Shown: positions 1 through 7,790, counted from the first letter of the stretch. The stretch: DNA of 25,938 nucleotides from Marinilabiliales bacterium (GCA_002869465.1 PKSW01000235.1:1-25938), one strand, 5' to 3'. The notes: a model not told the origin generated them from the sequence alone. Translations and numbers: made by a program.

Positions 1-1
1 T

Positions 2-124
2 AGCGGAAATTTTTGCTTTATCGAGTGGCCTGAAATGATCACAGAACTCTTACCGGAATATCATACCATCATAAAAATTGAAGTGGGTGAAAATGAAGAA
101 CGTATTTTGACCTGCGAGTATTAA
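2..124 (+). CDS. tsaE: TsaE C-terminal fragment (tRNA t6A synthesis ATPase), 5' end outside window
   Basis: Only the last 40 codons lie in the window, in the frame starting at base 2 and ending with TAA at 122-124. The peptide reads SGNFCFIEWPEMITELLP followed by a short beta-rich tail. This matches the end of TsaE, where the conserved IEWPE segment follows the nucleotide-binding core. TsaE is the P-loop ATPase that works with TsaB and TsaD to make N6-threonylcarbamoyladenosine at position 37 of ANN-decoding tRNAs in the cytoplasm. Walker motifs would be upstream of the window and cannot be checked. The stop region overlaps the stop of the convergent WbqC-family gene by four bases. The family call rests on one short motif, so confidence is good but not complete. 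Confidence 0.8.
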   Translation, partial: SGNFCFIEWPEMITELLPEYHTIIKIEVGENEERILTCEY

Positions 125-762
125 GCTTGCTGCGTTAGTAATTCTCCCAATCGGGATAAATAATCTCTACTTTCGGGGCCTAGGTTAAATAACAGGTCAA
201 GGATGCTGAGGTTCGGAATAAACCCATGTTTTGCATCAAATACCTGAGTGTATTCAGGGAAATTGTGAATAATGGGTGGTTTTTTGGGAGATAATACTTC
301 TCTGTAATCTATATCTGCACTTTTTAAATATTCGGATGAAAGCTGAATGAATGTCTTAATATCAAACAAATTACAAAAATGCCTGATTAAGGCAAGGTTA
401 AATTCCAACAGCATTTTATATGAACCATCAAAGAATGACTTCAATTCATCCTTATAGTATAAAAAGTAGGGAGATGCCTGGTAGGCTGATTCGATGGCCC
501 GCCAGTGTTTCACGTACCAATTGTCATTGTTAAAAATCTGGATGTCTTTTATTTTTGTATGATTACCATTTGGCTTGCTGACAGGGATCACCAGGGATGT
601 TTCCCCTTTCTCGGTATATATCTCGCATCGGTTCCGGAAGGTTTGTTTGGGGTAGGTTTCAAATTGCTCTATTATGGCATTTTGAGCATTGTTTAACAAT
701 GCGAAATAGCTAACCGAAGGAAGATATGCGGCAGCTAAAATGAGATGTGATTGTTGATCCAC
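121..762 (-). CDS. WbqC-like family protein
   Basis: The N-terminal AAAYLPSVSYFALL motif corresponds to the family signature (typically QPNYLPWLGYF). A central NWYVKHWRAIESAYQASPYF block and a C-terminal NLSILDLLFNLGPES block also fit the WbqC-like family. Members are cytoplasmic proteins often found in glycan or O-antigen loci; the biochemical role is not well established. I chose the GTG at 762 (213 residues). An in-frame ATG at 789 lies inside the terminator hairpin of the upstream thioredoxin gene and would add nine hydrophobic residues before the conserved region. The reading frame is intact and converges on tsaE with a four-base overlap. Here it sits next to no other glycan gene, so context gives no clue to substrate. 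Start choice is an inference. Confidence 0.75.
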   Translation of the reverse strand: MDQQSHLILAAAYLPSVSYFALLNNAQNAIIEQFETYPKQTFRNRCEIYTEKGETSLVIPVSKPNGNHTKIKDIQIFNNDNWYVKHWRAIESAYQASPYFLYYKDELKSFFDGSYKMLLEFNLALIRHFCNLFDIKTFIQLSSEYLKSADIDYREVLSPKKPPIIHNFPEYTQVFDAKHGFIPNLSILDLLFNLGPESRDYLSRLGELLTQQA

Positions 763-767
763 GCATG

Positions 768-775
768 CAAAAATA
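768..775 (-). promoter_or_regulatory. Possible Bacteroidota -7 element (TATTTTTG) before the WbqC-family gene
   Basis: The minus strand reads TATTTTTG, an exact match to TAnnTTTG, five bases before the GTG start at 762. No TTTG is seen 17-21 bases upstream, and the element overlaps the terminator T-tract, so the match may be fortuitous. If real, the transcript would be nearly leaderless. Confidence 0.25.
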
Positions 776-803
776 AAAAAAGGCCACATGTAAATGCAGC
801 CTT
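771..803 (-). terminator. Intrinsic terminator of the thioredoxin gene
   Basis: Read on the minus strand, AAGGCTGCAT, loop TTAC, ATGTGGCCTT forms a 10-bp stem with two G-U pairs, followed by TTTTTTATTTTT. It begins about 20 bases after the stop of the 824-1183 thioredoxin gene. The hairpin covers an in-frame ATG (789) of the downstream WbqC-family gene. Confidence 0.85.
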
Positions 804-823
804 TTGGGTGAGTTGTTTGTTAT

Positions 824-1183
824 TTAGTTCTTGTTTGCTAAAAGTACATCTGAGATCGCTTTTTCAAGGCTTTCTTTTGGTAATGCACCCATAGCCATCT
901 GTGGTTGACCTTCTTTGGGGCAAAACAGCAATGAAGGGATACTTCTGATTCCAAAAGCGCCTGCAAGTTCAGTTTGCTCCTCTGTGTTTACTTTATAAAT
1001 ATTGATTTTACCTTCGTATTCTTTCGAAAGTTCTTCAAGAATCGGCGATACGATCTTACAAGGTTGACACCAGTCGGCATAAAAATCAATAATGCATGGT
1101 AAATCGCCTTCAAATTTCCAATCTTTGTTTACTTCGTAGTTAAATACTTTTTCGTGAAAAGTTTCTTTTGTTAAATGCTCCAT
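824..1183 (-). CDS. Thioredoxin, cytosolic, CQPC active site
   Basis: A 119-residue protein with a complete thioredoxin fold and no signal peptide. The redox motif is WCQPC (Cys39 and Cys42), preceded by IIDFYAD and followed by KIVSPILEEL. The cis-proline loop is IRSIPSLLF. Thioredoxins reduce disulfides in cytosolic proteins using electrons from thioredoxin reductase. The dipeptide between the cysteines is Gln-Pro rather than the usual Gly-Pro, which can shift redox potential and partner choice. An additional Cys30 lies just before the core strand. The gene lies 35 bases after a second thioredoxin gene on the same strand, and its 3' end has a strong terminator, so the two probably form one unit. 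The upstream spacer shows no clear promoter of its own. Confidence 0.9.
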   Translation of the reverse strand: MEHLTKETFHEKVFNYEVNKDWKFEGDLPCIIDFYADWCQPCKIVSPILEELSKEYEGKINIYKVNTEEQTELAGAFGIRSIPSLLFCPKEGQPQMAMGALPKESLEKAISDVLLANKN

Positions 1184-1218
1184 TTTATTTTTTAATTAAT
1201 AAGTTCAATTTGTTTTGA

Positions 1219-1728
1219 TTAATTCGTTTTTAAAAGTTCATCATCAATGATCTTTTTATATTGTTCTTTTGGTAAAGCACCAGCTTGCATCATGGGTCTG
1301 CCTTTTACAGGTGAAAACAGCACTGATGGAATGCTTCTGACCTGGAATACTTGAGCCAGGCGTTTCTCCTTGTCTGTATCTATTTTATAGATTTTTACTT
1401 TTCCTTCATATTCTACTGCCAGATCGTCCATGATGGGAGCTACCATTTTACACGGTTTACACCAATCGGCATAAAAATCGATTACACAGGGTACATCGCC
1501 TTTATAGACCCATTCTTGCGGGTTACTCTCGAAGTCCCATACCTTTTCAATAAAAGTATCATAAGTCAAGTATTCGGGTTCGGCAGTTGCGTCAGATGAT
1601 TGTTTACCTGATGTGGTTTCATTTTCAGTTACCACAATGCCATTCTCATCTTGATTTCCCTTTAAGTTATTGCAACCGTAGGAAGTCATAAGCAGGGCCG
1701 AGAAAAAGATCAATCCTAATTTTTTCAT
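1219..1728 (-). CDS. Thioredoxin-like lipoprotein, CKPC active site
   Basis: I start this gene at the ATG at 1728, giving 169 residues. The longer open frame upstream has no family similarity and would bury the signal peptide. Residues 1-18 form a short basic then hydrophobic signal ending SYG before Cys19, consistent with a lipoprotein signal, although position -3 is Ser rather than Leu. A low-complexity Ser/Thr/Glu linker (about 25-50) precedes the thioredoxin domain, with WCKPC (Cys90, Cys93) and cis-proline loop VRSIPSVLF. The inferred location is the periplasm or outer membrane. It closely parallels the neighbouring cytosolic thioredoxin (both contain DFYADWC and GALPKE), which suggests a duplication with one copy redirected to the envelope. 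Physiological partners cannot be read from the sequence. Confidence 0.85.
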   Translation of the reverse strand: MKKLGLIFFSALLMTSYGCNNLKGNQDENGIVVTENETTSGKQSSDATAEPEYLTYDTFIEKVWDFESNPQEWVYKGDVPCVIDFYADWCKPCKMVAPIMDDLAVEYEGKVKIYKIDTDKEKRLAQVFQVRSIPSVLFSPVKGRPMMQAGALPKEQYKKIIDDELLKTN

Positions 1729-1763
1729 ATTCAAATAATTATTTTGTAATTCTAATTTTTTTG

Positions 1764-1771
1764 CAAAAATA
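1764..1771 (-). promoter_or_regulatory. Candidate -7 promoter element (TATTTTTG) for the thioredoxin pair
   Basis: The minus strand reads TATTTTTG, matching TAnnTTTG, with transcription expected to start about 30 bases before the ATG at 1728. There is no convincing -33 TTTG at the right spacing, so this is a partial match only. Confidence 0.4.
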
Positions 1772-1805
1772 TAAATTTTTCTATAGCGCTTTAATATCAC
1801 TTTGT

Positions 1806-1813
1806 TAATTTTG
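1806..1813 (+). promoter_or_regulatory. Candidate -7 promoter element (TAATTTTG) for the zinc-ribbon gene
   Basis: TAATTTTG matches TAnnTTTG 48 bases before the ATG at 1862. No -33 box is evident at the expected distance. It lies in the divergent spacer shared with the thioredoxin pair. Confidence 0.3.
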
Positions 1814-1861
1814 TCAAAAATTATACCACGACAATTAAATAAGATAAACCTGTTGTGAAGC

Positions 1862-2299
1862 ATGTCAAAAATTAAAAATGACATAAGGCCTGTTCTGAAG
1901 AAATTCAAAATACTATATCCGGGTGAAGAAGTTTGCCTGGAATTATTATCGCGGAAAAAGTGGGAAAAAGGTTTCGTTTGCAAAAAATGCGGTAACACTA
2001 ACTATTGTAAGGGAAAGAAACCGTTTTCAAGACGCTGTACGAAATGTAAGTCGGAAGAATCTGCTACTTCCAACACCCTGTTTCATAATTGCCGGATACC
2101 TTTACATGAAGCGCTGGAAATCACTTTACTGAATTGTATTTTTCCTGACATATCGTCATATGAGATTAGCAGAAACCTGGAGCGAAGACATATGACATGC
2201 TATCATTTTCAAAAGAAAATTAAATCATGTATAGAAGGTAAAGAGCAGGATAAGCTTTTAAAGGAGTTACTTTCCGAGATCAATAAAAAAATGGCATAA
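1862..2299 (+). CDS. Stand-alone IS1595-type transposase zinc-ribbon protein
   Basis: A 145-residue protein. After a short N-terminal helix it has two CxxC knuckles, Cys40-Cys43 and Cys59-Cys62, in the form FVCKKCGNTNYCKGKK and RRCTKCKSEES. It then has the segment TSNTLFHNCRIPLHEALEI. This layout is the one seen at the N-terminus of IS1595/ISXO2-type transposases, where the zinc ribbon is followed by T.GT.FH..R.PL. The DDE catalytic domain that should follow is absent: the frame ends at 145 residues and runs straight into a clean terminator. I see no terminal inverted repeats or target duplication around it. It may be a remnant, or a domesticated DNA-binding protein with its own expression. 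The frame, terminator and possible promoter favour a functional gene, but the role is unknown. Confidence 0.7.
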   Translation: MSKIKNDIRPVLKKFKILYPGEEVCLELLSRKKWEKGFVCKKCGNTNYCKGKKPFSRRCTKCKSEESATSNTLFHNCRIPLHEALEITLLNCIFPDISSYEISRNLERRHMTCYHFQKKIKSCIEGKEQDKLLKELLSEINKKMA

Positions 2300-2300
2300 A

Positions 2301-2330
2301 AAAAGCACGGTTGCAATTGACCGTGCTTTT
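2301..2330. terminator. Bidirectional intrinsic terminator
   Basis: AAAAGCACGGT, an eight-base loop TGCAATTG, then ACCGTGCTTTT form a perfect 11-bp stem with A-tracts on one side and T-tracts on the other. It starts two bases after the zinc-ribbon gene stop and lies 22 bases beyond the end of the opposing protease gene, so it can serve both. Confidence 0.85.
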
Positions 2331-2351
2331 AAGTTATTTCTCAGGCTGTAT

Positions 2352-4448
2352 TTATTTCAATACAACCTTTTTGTCAACTTTTCCTTTATCGCTTATAATG
2401 CTCAGCAAATAGACACCTTTTGGATAATTATTTAAGTTGAAATTATTTTGATAATGTCCATTAAATCCGTCCCGGGTTTCTGTTTGCAGAATCTGGCCAT
2501 TCATATTGGTAAACTGAACTTCCAGTTTTTCAGATTTTTCGATGTCGAAGCTTACATTCAACAATCCGGTGGTTGGATTCGGATAAATACTGAGATTGTC
2601 GTATTCAAAATTTTCTTCTATGCCCACACCGTCAACAGTATAATCAAACGACCAGCCTTCATCTTTAATGGTAGAATTTGTACTCCAGGTAATGAACAAC
2701 ATATCTGTTTCTATTTGCAGATACCCAGGTAATTCGTCACCTGAGAATTCACCAATTACACTCTGGCTTCCATCGTAAATGGTAACCACATCTTTATCTG
2801 CTTCTGTTTTAAAAGAAGTAAACTCAATATTATAGTTAACACCTTCCGGATGCTGGATAATATAAATACATGTAGTTGAATTGTTGTAATGGAATGTTGC
2901 GCTGCCATCTGTTACTGTTCCGGTAGGATCTGTATAAAACTGTTGTGCCTGGCAGTATGTTGGTGCGTGTGTTTTATATTCTGCTTTAAAACCTTCACCA
3001 GAGCCTGTAGATGTAAATGTGATTAGCATTTGATTTCCGGTTGAATTGATGGTTCCGGGTAATTCATCTCCTGAAAATTCTCCCAGTATTGCATCACTGG
3101 TTGACCCACCATCATATACCCTGAGGTAATCAGAAGATGAAGTATTAAATTGAATAAAATCTAAAGTAATGTAGGTTATAGAATCGGTTTCTGTTTGAGG
3201 ATCAATTAACCAACTGGCATCCATTCCGGTGGGATAATCTTCAGCAGGGCCACTGCCGTCTGTAAAAGATCCTGAAGTTGAAGCAAGGATAGTTTCGTCT
3301 TCTGCAACATATGGATAATCAGGGTCTTCGGGATAAATATTATATACCATAGCCTGCTGGTTATAAAAACCACCTACTTCTGATAATGAATACCATCCGT
3401 TATTACTTCCGCTCCATCCAAAATTGAAATGATAATAATTATCTCCTTCATAGCCATCAAGCCCAAAGGCATGACCACCGTTGTCAGAATCTCTGCCTGA
3501 ATAATAAATGGGTTTTAATTCATCTAAATTACCCTGGATCATATTTTGCCATGTAGATAGTGAATAGTTACTTTTTTGTATGTATTGACAAGCATTGTCA
3601 TAATTAAAGTAAGTTTCCAGTGCATAAGGAACATCCTGACTAAAGGCACCTGAACCGTCTGCTGAAAAACCCATGTCAACTGATACCGCTGCAGCATACC
3701 CAATTTCTGCTATTTCCCATGGATTCCCATTATCGATTTCATCCTGCATAGCATTGTAATCAAAATAGGCATCACCATAATTGAAACTTAGTGTGCCGTA
3801 AGGGTACTCATAATACGTATGTGTTCCACTTCCCTGCCAGGGATATCTCCAGTAATGCATGATCATAGACATGGCAGTTGCTACACAACCTACATAAACA
3901 TGTCCGCCTGGCCCGTCAGCATCTTCAGGGCATAAAATATTGTAAGGATAATCCTGGTTCCATGTAGAGGTTAGCAAGGGTTCAACCTGATCGCGGCTGC
4001 CCCTGTAGGCAAGTAAGGATTCAGGTTCATTGTTGAGATAATAATCCCACTGACTTTGTGTTCCATTGTCAGCTTTTACATTATTTTCACGGATATAATT
4101 TATTTGATCCGTGTAATGCTGTAAAAAACTTTTTACGTTATCATCCTGATTTTCTTTAGAGACAAATGCCCCATAGTAGTTATATCCCAAAACAGGAATC
4201 ATGGCATCATCGGCTGCGATTAAAACCCAACCATCAGCAAGATTCACAACATAATATGCATTGTCAACTTTATTAATGTCAACAATTGAAATGTCATGGT
4301 AATCAATAGTTATACTGAATACATTAGATCTTTCATAAAAGAAATTTACAGCCACTTTTTCAGCCTGGGCCTGGTTCACATCTTTTGCCAAAATACTGAA
4401 TGATAGTGTAAAAAAGATGATAAATGTTAGTAAAATTTTTGATTTCAT
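2352..4448 (-). CDS. Secreted C10 (streptopain-type) cysteine protease with CUB-like domains and T9SS tail
   Basis: A 698-residue secreted protein. Residues 1-21 form a signal peptide ending ILA. Residues about 22-140 form a streptopain/interpain-type propeptide, including VLIAADDAMIPVLGY. The catalytic domain spans about 150-375, with Cys188 in GHVYVGCVATAMSMIM and His326 in GGHAFGLDGY, followed by FNFGWSGSNNGWY. Two CUB-like beta modules follow, about 388-494 and 496-610, each with a YDG..GEFSGDELPG repeat. Residues about 620-698 are a type IX secretion sorting tail starting SIYPNPTTG and ending KGVYLLSI...KKVVLK. The expected path is Sec export, then T9SS crossing of the outer membrane with tail cleavage. 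The protein likely degrades extracellular protein or peptide. The CUB-like modules could aid substrate or surface binding, which is an inference. It is monocistronic with its own promoter and terminator. Confidence 0.93.
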   Translation of the reverse strand: MKSKILLTFIIFFTLSFSILAKDVNQAQAEKVAVNFFYERSNVFSITIDYHDISIVDINKVDNAYYVVNLADGWVLIAADDAMIPVLGYNYYGAFVSKENQDDNVKSFLQHYTDQINYIRENNVKADNGTQSQWDYYLNNEPESLLAYRGSRDQVEPLLTSTWNQDYPYNILCPEDADGPGGHVYVGCVATAMSMIMHYWRYPWQGSGTHTYYEYPYGTLSFNYGDAYFDYNAMQDEIDNGNPWEIAEIGYAAAVSVDMGFSADGSGAFSQDVPYALETYFNYDNACQYIQKSNYSLSTWQNMIQGNLDELKPIYYSGRDSDNGGHAFGLDGYEGDNYYHFNFGWSGSNNGWYSLSEVGGFYNQQAMVYNIYPEDPDYPYVAEDETILASTSGSFTDGSGPAEDYPTGMDASWLIDPQTETDSITYITLDFIQFNTSSSDYLRVYDGGSTSDAILGEFSGDELPGTINSTGNQMLITFTSTGSGEGFKAEYKTHAPTYCQAQQFYTDPTGTVTDGSATFHYNNSTTCIYIIQHPEGVNYNIEFTSFKTEADKDVVTIYDGSQSVIGEFSGDELPGYLQIETDMLFITWSTNSTIKDEGWSFDYTVDGVGIEENFEYDNLSIYPNPTTGLLNVSFDIEKSEKLEVQFTNMNGQILQTETRDGFNGHYQNNFNLNNYPKGVYLLSIISDKGKVDKKVVLK

Positions 4449-4485
4449 TATTTACGAAGTTTAATTGTTACGATTAACTGATCGG

Positions 4486-4514
4486 CAAATATAGGAATAA
4501 TTATAATTTACAAA
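4486..4514 (-). promoter_or_regulatory. Bacteroidota promoter of the C10 protease gene
   Basis: On the minus strand TTTG (4514-4511), a 17-base spacer and TATATTTG (4493-4486) match the Bacteroidota pattern of a -33 TTTG and a -7 TAnnTTTG spaced about 19 plus or minus 2. Transcription would start roughly 30 bases before the ATG at 4448. Confidence 0.7.
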
Positions 4515-4571
4515 CAGCATACTCATTGTCGATTCTTGCTTTTTAGTCATGAAACAAACAATCAGGTTCGC

Positions 4572-4579
4572 TATCTTTG
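4572..4579 (+). promoter_or_regulatory. Candidate -7 promoter element (TATCTTTG) of hutI
   Basis: TATCTTTG matches TAnnTTTG exactly and would give a leader of about 25 bases before the ATG at 4611. No good -33 TTG is visible at the right spacing. It lies in the spacer divergent from the protease gene. Confidence 0.45.
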
Positions 4580-4610
4580 CAGTATTAGTATATGAAATAA
4601 TAAACGATTT

Positions 4611-5858
4611 ATGTTGATCGAAAATATATCTCAGCTCGCTCAGGTTGAATATGCTCCATTAAAAAAATTGAGAAAAGGTGTCGAAATGTTACATCTCAAT
4701 GTAATCAAAAACGCATTCCTGTGTATTGAAGATGATAAAATTGCTGCTTTCGGACCCATGAATGAACTTTCTGATGAGCTAATATATGCGCAAGCAGGTG
4801 AAAGAATAGACGCAACTGGTAAAATGGTATTTCCCTCATTTGTTGATTCACATACTCATTTGGTATATCCTGCTTCCCGTGAAGCGGAATATATCGACAA
4901 AATCAAAGGTTTATCTTATGAAGAGATTGCCAAAAGGGGCGGCGGCATTCTCAACTCAGCCCGGAAAATGGAGATTGTTTCCGAGGAAGAATTACTGAAA
5001 GATGCATTAAATAGGTTGGATGAAATTATCAGCTTTGGAACCGGTGCCGTGGAAATCAAGAGCGGCTACGGACTGACATTGGAATCGGAATTGAAAATGC
5101 TGCGGGTGATTAAAAAGCTGAAAGAGTTATCACCATTAACCATTAAATCAACATTTTTGGGGGCGCATGCCATTCCGCTGGAGTACCGGGGAAAACAGGA
5201 AAGATATGTCGATTTAATTATTCATGAAATGCTGCCACGGGTGGCTGAAGAACAGTTGGCCGATTATATTGATGTATTTTGCGATACGGGTTTCTTTACC
5301 GTTAAAGATACCGAAAGAATCCTGGAAGCCGGACTGAAATATGGCCTGCGGGGTAAAATCCATGCCAATGAACTGGATTATTCCGGTGGTATTCAGGTGG
5401 GAGTAAAATACAATGCGCTGTCGGTAGATCACTTGGAGTTTACCGGCGATGAGGAAATTGAAACGTTACTCGATTCGGAAACCATGCCGACCATATTACC
5501 GGGTGCTGCCTTCTTTTTGGGCATGCGATACGCTCCCGTCAGAAAAATGATCGATGCCGGGTTGCCGGTAGCTATGGCGAGTGATTTCAACCCGGGCTCA
5601 TCACCATCAGGTAATATGCAACTTATTTTATCCATGGCCTGCATCCTATATAAAATGTTACCTGAAGAAGCCATCAATGCGACCACCCTAAATTCGGCAT
5701 ATGCTATGGAGCTGAGTGAAAAAATGGGAAGTATAGCCATTGGAAAAAAAGCCAATTTGTTTATTACCAAAGAAATACCTTCTATCGCTTTTCTACCGTA
5801 TTATTATGGTTCAAATAAAGTTGAAACCGTTATTCTTAATGGTAAGGTTATTAGCTGA
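4611..5858 (+). CDS. hutI: Imidazolonepropionase
   Basis: A 415-residue amidohydrolase-superfamily enzyme that hydrolyses 4-imidazolone-5-propionate to N-formimino-L-glutamate, the third step of histidine degradation, in the cytoplasm. Metal and substrate motifs are in place: DSHTHLVY (His81, His83), the HutI-specific EIKSGYGL, GAHAIP (184-189), HANE (His251), SVDH (His274) and ASDFNPGSSP (Asp325). Length is as expected for HutI (about 400-415). The C-terminal strand GKKANLFI...NGKVIS closes the urease-like beta sandwich. It has its own candidate promoter and faces the DUF2868-like gene tail to tail. The next pathway gene, ftcD, is downstream on the same strand beyond that opposing gene. hutH and hutU are not in the window. 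Confidence 0.95.
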   Translation: MLIENISQLAQVEYAPLKKLRKGVEMLHLNVIKNAFLCIEDDKIAAFGPMNELSDELIYAQAGERIDATGKMVFPSFVDSHTHLVYPASREAEYIDKIKGLSYEEIAKRGGGILNSARKMEIVSEEELLKDALNRLDEIISFGTGAVEIKSGYGLTLESELKMLRVIKKLKELSPLTIKSTFLGAHAIPLEYRGKQERYVDLIIHEMLPRVAEEQLADYIDVFCDTGFFTVKDTERILEAGLKYGLRGKIHANELDYSGGIQVGVKYNALSVDHLEFTGDEEIETLLDSETMPTILPGAAFFLGMRYAPVRKMIDAGLPVAMASDFNPGSSPSGNMQLILSMACILYKMLPEEAINATTLNSAYAMELSEKMGSIAIGKKANLFITKEIPSIAFLPYYYGSNKVETVILNGKVIS

Positions 5859-5884
5859 ACTTGAGCTGAATAAAATTTTAATTA

Positions 5885-7696
5885 TTAGTATGTGAGGTCT
5901 TTGAGGATGCTTAATGTTACTTCTTCAATTTTTGGATCCAGCATATTTTTGATTTCCTTTTCTGTGTGATCGTAAGTTTCTTTTTTTGTTTTTTCAATTT
6001 TAGAATCAGTTAAGGTTGCTTTTATAGCAAAAGCTGGAAGCGGTATATCTTTAACCAGGGCAGATATCTGGGTGCGCTTACTTTTATAAACACCTCCGAG
6101 TGTTGCAGCTGTAATAACTCCGCCAATCAGTAATCCAACCGGGCCGGAAACACCCAATAATCCGGATATAATGGCTATTCCAAGGCTTTTACCAATACCG
6201 CCGCTAATTGAACCCACGGCTAGTGAAACAGTTGTAACGATGGTACCACCAATCGTATCACCAATATCGGAAGCTATGCGACCGGCAAGTTTCTGGTCGA
6301 TATCATCAGACTTGGGCTGGTAGTTACTCACGGTGTTGATATCAATATCCAGTTTTCTTCCCAGGAATAGATTTAATTCAGTTAGTACTTCATTCCTGAA
6401 CTCTTCCTGTACATCTTTAAGGTAGTTCAACAAAATGGGTTCAAAGCGCTGTTGTGATGCAAGCAATTTAGACTCCAAATCTTTTATCTTGCCGCCTTTC
6501 TCACGGAATTCTAAAAGTATTGGTGTAATAAACTGTTTGTAGTAATCCTTGATAACAAATTCAGAGATTGTTTCTCCTGTTTTCTTAATTTTTTTCGAAA
6601 TGATTTCATGGATCCCATCACGAATTATGTCTATCAGCTTCTCCCTGTCTTTTAATATGTCATGCTGATAGTAATCTTCTGAAAGATCAGGAGATTTGAG
6701 CGAATGTTTAGCTTTCCTGGCAAAGTAAATTGACAAAATCAAACGGGGAATAAAGATCACGATCAATGAAGTCAGCGCCATTTTATGTATCCAGGGTCCG
6801 GCAGGTGTACCGTCAGTTAAAAGCAATTCCTGAACCTGCGTTGCCGTAATCCAATATCCTTCTATAATGAGGTTAGCTATACCATAGAATAGATTAAGAA
6901 AATTCTGAATTGTATCTGATTCTGAAATAAAAGTACTGAGCCAAATCATGTTGTAGTTGAAGAACAATCCCCTGAAATAAACACCTAAGAGGGCACCGGC
7001 TAAGAGCCCGATGGCACTCACATTCAGTACACTTTTAAATCGAAATAGCAAGGATCTTTCAGCGACTACTTTATATGATTTCCAGAAGGCAGGTATGATT
7101 TTTTTCAGGATGGTTACTTTGGTATTGTTATCAATAAATTTTGCCTTAAACCGAAATATAATCTTATACAATCCGCCGATGAACCAGTCGACAATAAAAT
7201 GGGAATCCCTCTGCTCTTCATCATTATCCTCATTATCATACGTTTTAAGTTCAAATTGTTTTGTGTCAATCCGTATACTGAACCGAAAAAAACTTTTTAT
7301 GAACATGAGTAAATAAACGAGTATATTCCATGCTATCAATATTGTTAAAGGATTATAAATGATATGAATCAAACGCTGCGGACCCAGATAATTTGACAAT
7401 ATTCCCATAATGAATGAAATGATGAACGCACCTTTGATCCAAATACCCGGAAACTGATACACTTTTGTCAATTGCCTTAACGAGAATGGTAGCAGTTTAA
7501 ATATATAAGAAGCCCTTTTTTGTACGAATTCGTAATCACTTTTAGCTCCTATAGCTGAAATATTAGCGCCGGTAGCTTGAAGGGGTGTAATAATTTTCTG
7601 GCTGTTTTCTTCGGTAGCTCTAACTGTCAGTATCTTAATAATATCATCTTCCTTCATCCGCTGACGCTTCTTGGTATCTGCATTTTGAACACTCAT
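5885..7696 (-). CDS. DUF2868-like membrane protein with glycine-rich C-terminal tail
   Basis: I start at ATG 7696 (603 residues); a TTG one codon upstream is also in frame. Four likely membrane segments lie near residues 83-105, 112-136, 224-246 and 306-326. The segments FPGIWIKG, YNPLTILIAWNILVYLLM, LLAGALLGVYFRGLFFNYN..W.STF and GPWIHKMAL..LIVIFIPRLIL resemble DUF2868, a family commonly encoded beside a DUF3482 GTPase. After the last membrane helix comes a charged helical region (about 340-455), then a Gly/Ile/Val-rich stretch (about 478-536, with repeated GG) and a lysine-rich helix. No P-loop or other GTPase motif is visible, and no GTPase gene is adjacent. The tail resembles membrane-interacting tails of dynamin-like proteins; this is an impression, not a demonstrated homology. 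The function is unknown. The gene opposes both hut genes and interrupts them. Confidence 0.6.
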   Translation of the reverse strand: MSVQNADTKKRQRMKEDDIIKILTVRATEENSQKIITPLQATGANISAIGAKSDYEFVQKRASYIFKLLPFSLRQLTKVYQFPGIWIKGAFIISFIMGILSNYLGPQRLIHIIYNPLTILIAWNILVYLLMFIKSFFRFSIRIDTKQFELKTYDNEDNDEEQRDSHFIVDWFIGGLYKIIFRFKAKFIDNNTKVTILKKIIPAFWKSYKVVAERSLLFRFKSVLNVSAIGLLAGALLGVYFRGLFFNYNMIWLSTFISESDTIQNFLNLFYGIANLIIEGYWITATQVQELLLTDGTPAGPWIHKMALTSLIVIFIPRLILSIYFARKAKHSLKSPDLSEDYYQHDILKDREKLIDIIRDGIHEIISKKIKKTGETISEFVIKDYYKQFITPILLEFREKGGKIKDLESKLLASQQRFEPILLNYLKDVQEEFRNEVLTELNLFLGRKLDIDINTVSNYQPKSDDIDQKLAGRIASDIGDTIGGTIVTTVSLAVGSISGGIGKSLGIAIISGLLGVSGPVGLLIGGVITAATLGGVYKSKRTQISALVKDIPLPAFAIKATLTDSKIEKTKKETYDHTEKEIKNMLDPKIEEVTLSILKDLTY

Positions 7697-7782
7697 CAAT
7701 GCTTTTCGCTAATTAAAACAAATTACATTGGTAAAAATAAGATTTAAGTGGAGAATCATACCAAAAATCATGGTACAATTAC

Positions 7783-7790
7783 TATTTTTG
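7783..7790 (+). promoter_or_regulatory. Candidate -7 promoter element (TATTTTTG) of ftcD
   Basis: TATTTTTG matches TAnnTTTG and lies 31 bases before the ATG at 7822. No clear -33 box is present at the expected spacing. Confidence 0.45.

Noticed and set aside
1729..1998. N-terminal extension of the lipoprotein thioredoxin by 90 codons
   Set aside because: It would put the lipoprotein signal in the middle of the protein and overlaps the start of the divergent zinc-ribbon gene; no family similarity.
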